The position numbers were made by a program, and so were the translations under genes. From the NCBI RefSeq assembly GCF_003286085.1, contig NW_020825289.1, positions 16,864,001-16,928,000 on the forward strand: a DNA stretch of 64,000 nucleotides, given 5' to 3'. Under the pieces are notes generated by a model. The model worked only from the letters and a program-made list of their open reading frames with translations, had not been told where the DNA came from and did no database searches. Shown piece by piece: positions 48,601-58,600 of the stretch. The number at the start of each line of letters is the position of its first letter. The first letter of the stretch is position 1. Source of the DNA: Drosophila persimilis (taxonomy: Eukaryota > Arthropoda > Insecta > Diptera > Drosophilidae).

Positions 48601-50756
48601 CCCAGAGCGGCAACAGGATAAGGATATGGGCTACGATGAGGACAAGGATGAGAATGAGACCAGGGGTGCTGCTCTCGCATATTCATGGCATGGCGTAGGT
48701 CGAATTTAATAAAACGGTCCTGCTCGGCAACATCTCGAGTGTTCTCCGTCTTCTCTTGAAGGGTATGAGATGGCTTGAGATAGGATGGGGTGCGATGGCA
48801 CTGAGGGATGCGATGCTGGCTGGGATTTCGCCACGCTTCTGGTTGGCTGAGTGAGCTCACTTTTCGGAGCAGGAGCGGGGCTTGAAGGCTGCCTGACAAT
48901 TGTTTTTGCTGCTTGGGGTTTGGTTTTCCTTTTATTTGTATGATGAAGAATTTATTTGAAAATTAAGAAGACAAATTATTTAATTTCGACTTTATGAGCT
49001 TTCCCCCTCTCCATGCCAGCCCAGTTCACCCCAGTGCTCCCCACAGCAGCTGTTTGAGGCTTTAAATTTGAATGGGAATCGGACTTGGACGAGTTCTTGG
49101 AAAAGGGTTCGCTGGGGGGAGGACAGTGCCAGTGCCAGTGGCACTGGCGGCCATTTTGTGCCATTTGATGGGAGCGGGACTCGGGAACGCGTTTTGCATT
49201 TTATACCCGACGCGGTAATAAACACGCAGCTAGCGAGCGCAGCGCTCGCAGCACAGGAGATGGGGCACGGACTTGGACTTGCTCCACGAGCACGCCACAA
49301 ACTTAATTTCATTTAGTTTTATGTACATTTCATTAAGCAAAAAATGTCCAGGCATCGCGATGGCTATGGCGATGGCGATGGCGACGGCTACGCCAACTGC
49401 GACCAACATTGAAGTGTCCGGAGCATGTCCTGAATATATCCTGGCAATGGCGACTTGGGGACAATCAAGATAAATAGCAAACGGAATTTTTATTGCCGAA
49501 AGGATACGAAAGGCGAAACAAAAGGCGACCGAAAGAGTTGGAAGTGTTGACGTGACTGCTGTGTCCTCGATGTGTGCTGGACGGGCCCCAGAAACCCTTC
49601 AGATAGACCCACACACACACACACATAGCCCACATAACCACACAAAAAGGGGCACACACAACCACACATAGCTAGCTACCTTTGTTTGGAAAATTGTCAA
49701 ATGTTTTGTATTTTCCAAATTTATTGCCGGTGGCAGCATTTTGTATTCGCTCTAACCATAGATTATCTCATCGTTTAGAGCCTAATATGCACCCAGAGGT
49801 AGTCGCAGTATGATTTATCACCGGCCCACCGATATATGATCGTTCCCCCTTTGTTTTGCCTTCGTCTTTACCTTCGGCTCCGCCTCTACCCTACCACAAC
49901 CACACATTCCCTTCCCCATACCCATCCCCATCCCCTTCTCCATCCAGCTGCGAGACAAAACATTTTTAATTACACTTTTTACAAGAAAATTAAATGGCAA
50001 CATGTCATCGCTAATTAAATTGTTCTTCTTTTCGGTTTGGTTTGGTTGTTCTGTATTGCGTTATCCTGCGAGTGTGCGAGTGTGTGGCAAAGGAGTAGGA
50101 GCAGGGGTTGTGGCTGGTTTTGGAGGAAAGGGTTATGTTATGCTAGATGACTGCGACGATAATGGGAGGGACGACATTCATTTATCAAATTGAGATAGTG
50201 CGGCCTAGGGCACGAGTTATTGTGTTGTTGTGCCCAAAATGACATCGAGGACAGCCAAACTTGTCAATTATCACTTTCATTAACAATGCATTCACTTATT
50301 TTTGATCATTTAATACGGCATAAGTTCTAAGAGCTGGAATATGTCTACTAACAATACAAAATAGGTGAACACGTTTAAAGCAGTATTCTATATACATTTT
50401 TCTATAGATTACTTAATTAATTTAATAAATAAAAACTTCTCAAATTCAAATTTATGGTTTTTTAAATAAACAATTTTATTTTAAATTCAAATCATATATG
50501 GCGGGCATTGTTAATTTTTCTAGCACTGTCAGCATAGCTTCGCTTACCAGCCCTAGGCATGGCCTAATTCGATATTTACAACGAACCTGGTTCATTCCGT
50601 CGATAGTTGAACTAGTTCAATACGTGACTATTCGTCGTCAGGTGGCTTTTGTTGATATTTACATCTCAATGTAGTTAACTTGTAGTTACCATGTAAACAA
50701 TTAATTATTTCTTCTGATGCACTAAAATTGATGCAAAAACAATCAAAGGAAAACAA
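42661..50756. other. Gene-poor region with low-complexity tracts
   Basis: Eight kb without a supported gene. It contains an ACG repeat (44123-44148), a CCACTG/CTGCCA run near 46280-46340, a GC palindrome GGGCCCGGGCCCGGGCC near 45060, CA runs near 49611 and GGCGAT runs near 49365-49385. Minus-strand frame 42890-43139 is open and fairly protein-like but has no ATG or partner exon. AT-rich sequence fills 47.9-48.3 and 50.2-50.75 kb. Confidence 0.4.
44123..44148 (+). repeat. ACG trinucleotide repeat
   Basis: Eight or more uninterrupted ACG/GAC units. Confidence 0.85.
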
Positions 50757-51490
50757 GGCAAGTATTTAAATGAAGCCAGTCCATTAGAAAATTGATTCAT
50801 TAACCGGATCAAATTATCTGGGCATGGCTAAATGTTCTATTTAGCTAGTAATAGTCGACGGAACAAAGAAAACGAGAAATTGGTCGTTTTTTTAATCGAA
50901 TTTGAATTCGCCGCAGTTCGCTTTAGCAACAATGAGTCCCATTCCATAAACAATGTTGCGGCAACATTTACTTGAAAACCGTTTTTTGGTCAAAATAAAA
51001 TATTTACAAGCAATTTAAAGAAGCAATCTTGTAAAAAATGTATTTATCTATTAGATAAAGCTAAGTGGGCAAATCTATATAGCTTGGCAATACCCGATTC
51101 GCCGCCGTTTCGCTTTTGCAACAATGAGTCTCATTCCATACTCAAATGTTGCTAATTTACCAGCAACATTGCGACTGTTTTTTTTGTTGACATATTTTGT
51201 TTAAACCTTGTTTTAGTCAAAAATCAACAAAAGCAAGGACTAAAAACTGGCCAGTCAAGTAGAAAATTGATTCATTAATCGTATTAAATTATGTGGGCAT
51301 GGCTAAATATTCTATATAGCTTGTAATATGTGACGGAATATGAAAAACGAGGAATATGTAAAATGGAACTCGAATTCGTCAGTATATTTACGGTATATTT
51401 TGGTATATTTCTGAGGGTCATACTGTAGAAATACTGGTTTTCGCCGCGCTCACATGGTATTTTTGTCAATTTCATCAATCTATTAATTTA

Positions 51491-51640
51491 ATTTTCAATG
51501 TTATATAGAAATCCAATAAATGCAAGTATTTCGAATAGGCCAATCATGTATAGAATTGATTCATCAATCGTACAAAATTGAGTGGGCATGGCTAAATATT
51601 CCATATAGATAGTATTATTCAACGGAACAAAGAATATGAG
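51491..51640 (+). repeat. Direct repeat copy 1 (520-bp period)
   Basis: This 150-bp segment matches 52011-52160 with one visible difference (GCTAAATATT versus GCTAAATCTT). It marks a recent tandem duplication inside the older array. Confidence 0.85.
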
Positions 51641-52010
51641 GAATTGGTCGTTTTTTGAATCGAATTTGAATTCGCCGCAGTTTCGCTTTAGCAACAATGA
51701 GTCCCATTCCAACACAATGTTGCGGCAACATTTACTTGAAAACCGTGTTTTAGTCAAAATACAATAAAAGCAAGGACTACAAACTAACCAATTGTGTAGA
51801 AAATTGCTTCATTAATCGTATAAAATTATGTGGGCATAGATAAAGGCCTGGTTGACAACTTTTAAATCCTTGTCGCTCACATTCAAAAAAGTTCGATTTG
51901 GCGCGCACCACTCGGTATATTTTTCAAGTGAGACCGTATATACTGTAGAAACTGGTTTTCGCCACGCTCCCATGTGGTGTTTTTTAGTATTTTTGTCATC
52001 TATTAAATTA

Positions 52011-52160
52011 ATTTTCAATGTTATATAGAAATCCAATAAATGCAAGTATTTCGAATAGGCCAATCATGTATAGAATTGATTCATCAATCGTACAAAATTG
52101 AGTGGGCATGGCTAAATCTTCCATATAGATAGTATTATTCAACGGAACAAAGAATATGAG
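52011..52160 (+). repeat. Direct repeat copy 2 (520-bp period)
   Basis: The partner of 51491-51640, offset exactly 520 bp. Flanks on both sides are related but much more diverged. This fits either a recent unequal crossover or local gene conversion. Confidence 0.85.
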
Positions 52161-53525
52161 AAATTTGAATTCGCCGCAGTTCGCCCCAGTTCGCCCCAGT
52201 TCGCCTTAGCAACAATGAGTCTCATTCCATACACAAATGTTGCGCATTCCATACACAAAAGTTGCGGCAACATTTACTTGAAAACCGTTTTTTGGTCAAA
52301 ATAAAATACATAAAGGTAATTAAAAGAAGCAATCTTGTAGAAAATGCATTTATCTATGGGATAAAGCTAAGTGGGCAAATCTATATAGCTTGAAATATAG
52401 GCAATACCCGATTCGCCGCAGTTTCGCTATTGCAACAATGAGTCCCATTCCATACACAAATGTTGCTAATTCCATGCACAAATGTTGCTAATTCCATGCA
52501 CACATACCCTGGGGGAAATGGATGTTATAGAATTGCGGAAATGTGTTTCATCCCATGCTCTAATTAATGCAGAAACTAGTCAGTATCTATTTTAAACGAT
52601 ATTTTGCAATTAGTGGTCCTCTTACAGAGACAAAGAATCGCTACAGGGATCAGGTTTTATATACAAATAACTAATCAAATGCATGAATAGACCAAAAAAA
52701 TGCAATCTAAAACAAGGCCTTTATTAATTACATTTGAAAGCAGCTTGGAAAACAGTATCTTTATAAAATATTCACGAAATAGGGTATACAAAGGCCCATA
52801 CCCTGGTTGACAACAAATGAGTCTGCAAATACCAGCAACATTGACGTCACAACCTGCGACATTGAACATTTTTGATGAAATCGTGTTTCTGTCAAAATAA
52901 AAAACATGCAAGTACTTAAAAATAGTTAATCTTGATCAAAATTGATTCAGCTATCATATAAAATTGTCTGGGCAAAACTGAGAGATCTATATAGCTGGGA
53001 ATATTCGACGGAAGAAAGATTAACCAAGAATTAGTCGTCATAACCGGTTCAGAACAATGAGTCCCATTCCATGCACACATACCCTGGGGGAAATGGATGT
53101 TATAGAACTGTGAATACGTTTGTCTTCCAACGCTCAGTAGGTATCAGGATCGAGATAAATTTATACAAGATACTAATAATACACATGAATAAGTCAAAAA
53201 CATATCTATTTGAGAAAAGGTCTTAATAAATTGCGTTTGATTTACATATAAAATTAGCGAAATAGGGTGTACAAAGACCTATACACGCATCATGTCTTTA
53301 AATACCAGCAACATTGCGAGTGTATTTTTGTTGAACTTTTTCGTTTAACCCTTTTTTTACAATAAATACAATAAAAGCAAGGATTAAAAACCAAGCAGTC
53401 CATTAGAAAATGTATTCATCAATGGGCTAAAACTATGTGGGCATGGCTAAATGTGCTATATATATAGTAATATTCGTCGGAATATCAAAATCGAGGAATA
53501 TGTAAAAAAAATATCTTGAATTTGT

Positions 53526-53597
53526 CAGTATATTTTTCAAATGAGACCGTATATTTTGGTATATTTCTCAAATGAGACCGTATATTTCGGTATATTT
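53526..53597 (+). promoter_or_regulatory. Motif 6 cluster at the Rpb12 promoter
   Basis: GTCAGTATATTT, TTTGGTATATTT (core 53558-53566) and TTCGGTATATTT (core 53589-53597) all fit Ohler motif 6 (KTYRGTATWTTT). They alternate with two copies of AATGAGACCGTATATTT. They end about 85 bp before the Rpb12 ATG, the expected place for this class of constitutive promoter element. Confidence 0.6.
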
Positions 53598-53680
53598 CTG
53601 AGGATAGCAAAACAAAACAAATTTTTTTTTTCTGTAAAATTCCGCGAATTTTGTTAATTTGTTAAATTTATTAACTAAAA

Positions 53681-54062
<382 letters not shown>

Positions 54063-54948
54063 TGCCAACTGAAAATTCGACTACTGTAAGGAATTAGTTT
54101 TTAATGGAATATGTGTGCTTGAATAAAAAGGGCTAACTAACTGAAGAAATGCGTCTGTTTTATTCAAGATCAATGGATCTTGCAATCTCAAATTACCAGA
54201 AACAGAAGGGCCTCTGCCATATACTACGATTCAAAAGTCTATATATTTTATATTTTAAACTAATTATCTTTTATTTTGAATGTTTTGGAAATATATAATT
54301 TTTAAACTAAAAACACTCACATTACAGTAATATATTTTTTATTTTTCCATTTTTTGTTGGTTTTGTTTTTTGCAAATTTTTGCTTAAATAAAATTTAAAG
54401 TAATTTGTTGGGTTTTGCTTTTTGTTTTGTTTTGTTTCATTCCCCGTATGTCTTTTTTCGTCTCAAAAATTTTGTCTAAATGGCTTGTCATCCAAAAATT
54501 TACTTTACTTAAGAATTTCTCCTCGTTTTTATTTTTAGTTTAGTTTAGTTTTAGTTTCGTGTAATAGATTTACGTTTAAGTTTACCACATTTAGCAAAAA
54601 CACACACATTGTACACTAAAATTGTTTATACCATTTATTCGTTATGTTTTCCATTCATATGATATAATAATACTATATATATCATATTTTCCCCCGACAC
54701 TTTTCAGTCAAATATTTCTTGTTTGTTCAGTGTGTGGTAAAAAGTTGTATGTATGGTTTTATATTCATGTTCTTTGAGTATTTTTGTATGTTGTTCTTGT
54801 GTTTCTTTTTCCTTTCGTGCTTTCCTTTAGCTTTTCCTTTGATAAAATCATAAGTACACTACACGTACAATAATATAGTTAGCTTTTGTTTCGTTCGTTA
54901 ATATTTATATACTTTTTGTTTTGTTGTTTTCTTTTCAATATGCTTAAA
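54063..54948. other. Rpb12 3' UTR and AT-rich flank
   Basis: AATAAA at 54122-54127 ends Rpb12. The rest is very T-rich on the plus strand (TTTTGTTTTT runs) and was continuous with 61400 before the LTR element inserted. It may be the distal 3' UTR of the minus-strand gene at 62161-63843 or plain spacer. No gene is seen. Confidence 0.5.
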
Positions 54949-54953
54949 ATGTT

Positions 54954-55428
54954 TGTTCGGGCGAAGCCCGAGTGTAAATTTTATACCATTGTTTTATTGC
55001 CTATCAATTCACTTTCTTTTCTATTTTGGTCATTATACTAAACTAACGTAACGTAAGCGTAGCTTTATCCATGCTCGCTCAGCAACATGCTCTCATTTAA
55101 TCATCTATTCTTATCTATGCTCGCTCTTGTTATCTTTTCTTTCCTATGCCGTCGCTAAGCCGTCAGCAGCTGCGCCTGCTCTAGCAGTTACCGCTTGATA
55201 TAGTTGGAGAACAGACCCCTTTTGTCCCCAATCTATTACTTTGGCTCGAGATCGGCTCGCTTGCCTCATCCAAGTGTTTCACTCTAATACTATTGTAAAA
55301 GGCTCTGGCATCTTTGGCCACCCTCAACACACAAATACCTATAATAAAATTTATAACGTTTTCGGAAATTAATAATTTGTGAAATTATTGAACAATCATA
55401 GTCAGCGAAAAAGCTCGTTGTCTCAACA
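54954..55428 (+). repeat. 5' LTR of the BEL/Pao element (475 bp)
   Basis: A direct repeat of 60920-61394, equal in length and apparently in sequence. It is followed by TTTGGTGACCCCGACGTG, a typical BEL/Pao primer-binding region. Confidence 0.93.
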
Positions 55429-55684
55429 TTTGGTGACCCCGACGTGATCGTCAGTAACAATTTGGAAATAAACAATTATAAACAGTGAAAATTATCCGCT
55501 AAACATAACTGTTCGAACGCGAAGCGGTTAGTTCCCATTTCGTCGCGCGCTTGCTTACAAGCACTAATACAGCTACGTGCATTAGCGGCTTCGGGTTCGC
55601 TGCACTTGCGCTTGCATACCAAAAAAATCAAACGGTTGGTTCTTCGATTCTTCTTTGTGCTTTGCTCGCTGCTGCCTGTCGAAA

Positions 55685-58600
55685 ATGGATGAGTCTAATG
55701 ACGTGCCGGAAAACAGGGTGTCTTTTTACAAACTAAAGGCACTCTCAATATACAACAAAGCCGTTTCACTTCGAGAGACGATATTGAATGATGAAAACAA
55801 CCCAATCAGTGAAGATGCGCTAAGTGTTCATTTAAAATTCTTGGAAAAAATATCCGACTCATTTAATGTTACTCATTCTAATTTAGAAGAGCTTGATGTA
55901 AGCGAAATTGGCAGCGACTTAAGCAACAACTTTGACGATTTGGCGATGGAAATCGAAGTTCGTATTCGCTCAGCACTCCGCAGGACTACCCAGAACATGC
56001 CGCATCACTCAACGATACGACCCGAGCTCAACGTTACTGCCTCCGGAAATGTACGGTCACGATATCATATTCCTGACATTAAACTTCCCACTTTCCGTGG
56101 AGGTTATACTGAGTGGGCAGACTTTTACTCGATGTTTAGCACAGTAATAGATCAGGAGCCCTTTCTATCAAAGATTGAGAAGTTCCAGCACCTGCGCTCA
56201 TGTTTGGATGGACCTGCCCTGGAGGCTGTTCGCTCTTTGGAAGTATCGGAGAGCAATTATGATATTGCATTGGACATTTTAAACAATCGTTTCAATAATA
56301 AACGTTTAATCTTTCAGGCACACGTCGCTGAGATTCTGAGGCATGAGAAGGTTGAAGATGGGTCAACTACAAAGCTACGTACTTTATCGGACAAGCTTCA
56401 TTCTCACATGAGAGCGCTTAGATCGATGGGTACCATGGAGGAAATAGCTGGATGCATCATCGTTAACTCCACATACAAGTATCTCGACTCTGATACCAGG
56501 ACCAAATGGGAGGAGCTGTCGCCCCCTAACGTCATACCAACATGGGACCATTTTTCGGCTTTTTTGGAGAGGAGATGTCAAGCCATGGAGACCATGGATC
56601 AAGCTATGTCGATTCAAATCCATAGCAGTCAGGTTGGAAAACATAAACGAATCACTCATTCAAAACACAGTCTTGTTGCTACAAATACAATCGTATTGGA
56701 ATGCGTGTTCTGTGATAATAAAGGGCATAACATTTACAGCTGCACTCGCTTTGGAAACCTTTCGCCATCTTTGCGTCTTAGAGAGGCAAGGAAGCTTAGA
56801 GTTTGCTTCAACTGTTTGAAGAAGGGACATCGGAATACCTCCTGCAGTTCAGGCTCTTGTCGCACATGCGGTGAAAAGCATCATACCCTTTTACATATCA
56901 ACAATCCGCTGCCTACGTCAGTTAACACGGAACCTGCAAACGCTACTACGTCTCCTATTCAGACAGACTTATGCCCAGGCCCCAATCTTTCAAGTTCTCT
57001 TGTTGCCGCTTCATCACCATGCTCGCCTCCTGCTCAGAATCTTAGCTCAGACGTAGTGCTTCTAGCCACGACAGTCATTATGATAAAGAGTCGAGTTGGT
57101 GATCTTCTTCCTTGCCGGGCTCTTCTGGATTCAGGCTCTCAGATTAATTTAATAACCTCTCGCTTTGCTCAGAGGCTTCAGCTGAAACGAGCCAAAGGGT
57201 CGGTATCAGTATCGGGTATCGGCGCTGATTCTGCATTTCACACGGAAGGTTCAGTTAATTTGGTCATTCAATCCAGGACTTCCGATTACTTCACGAGTCT
57301 CACAGCTCTCGTTGCTCCACGTATTACAGGAAACCAGCCTGCTTCTTCATTTGATGTATCCAAATGGGAAATGCCATCCAATATCAGCCTTGCTGACCCA
57401 CACTTTAACAAATCTCAGCGCATCGATGTACTTATTGGAGCCAGCTTATTTTACGACATTTTATGCGTTGGACAGATCAAATTGGAGAGGGGACTTCCTA
57501 TAATACAAAAAACCCGTCTCGGCTGGGTTGTCACAGGTGGAGGTCAGTACTCCCGCAGCTCAGTGCTCCTAGCTGCCTCTAGTTCGACGGAATTGAGTCA
57601 AACGCCTACCGTTGGTTTGGATGAGCTAGTGCGAAGGTTCTGGGAAGTGGAAAACTGCCACGGTCCCGCTACAGAAGCAACAAAGGAGGAAATTGCTTGC
57701 GAGGAACATTTCAAAAAACATTGCAGTCGGCTTCCAAGTGGCGAATATTGCGTTCAATTGCCTTTAAAGCTGAGTGACAGTCTTCTTGGAGATTCTTATC
57801 AACAAGCCTATCGCAGATTTCTCAATCTAGAGCGCAAGTTGGTTCGCAAACCGCTTCTCAAGGCCCAATACGCCGCATTTATAAAGGAATACGTCGATTT
57901 GAATCACATGTCCCCTGTCAAAAGTGACGCACTTAAACAATGCAAATTTTTTCTTCCTCATCACTGCGTCTTAAGAGAAGACAAAACCACCACAAAACTC
58001 CGAGTAGTTTTCGACGGATCCGCTTGTACATCTACAGGATATTCCCTCAACGATATATTGATGTCAGGCCCAACAATTCAGCCAAAGTTAGTTACGACTC
58101 TTCTTCGATTTCGTACCTTTCGTATAGCATTGACTGGTGACATTTGTAAAATGTATAGATGCGTCCGTGTCTCGCCCCAAGATAGTTTTCTGCAGTGCAT
58201 ACTGTGGCGTGACTCACCCCTCGAGGAGCTAAGGACATTCAAGCTGGATACCGTGACCTATGGAACGAAACCAGCAGCATTTCTGGCCGTCCGTTCTATG
58301 CACCAACTAGCGGCAGACGAGAGTTCGTCATATCCAATTGGCTCTGAAGTTGTGCTGCGGGACTTTTACGTGGATGATTTGCTAACGGGGGGAGATACTA
58401 CAAATGAGGTGCTGGAAATAATTCGCCAGGTGTCAGGACTATTAGCCAAAGGAAATTTCAAGATCAGAAAATGGTGTTCCAACGATACATATGTACTCGA
58501 TCAAACACCCCATGAAGATAGGGAAACATTTGTTAAATTTACTGATGGCAGCGATGTAACCAAGACGCTAGGTTTAGCATGGAATCCCACTTCGGATGAG

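Larger units (their letters stand above)
50757..53610. repeat. Degenerate tandem array of a composite unit upstream of Rpb12
   Basis: Several boxes recur in varying order. Box A, G-[TC]-GGGCATGGCTAAA, is near 50819, 51294, 51582, 52102 and 53438, with weaker forms near 51066, 51831, 52368 and 52968. Box B, CAACAATGAGTC[CT]CATTCCA with a following TGTTGC, is near 50928, 51119, 51692, 52210, 52433 and 53054. Box C is TTTACTTGAAAACCG followed by TTTT-GGTCAAAATA. A promoter-like box GGTATATTT, preceded or followed by GAGACCGTATAT, is also present. The ends blend into the Rpb12 promoter. No terminal repeats or coding capacity are seen. The family is not recognised. Confidence 0.7.
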
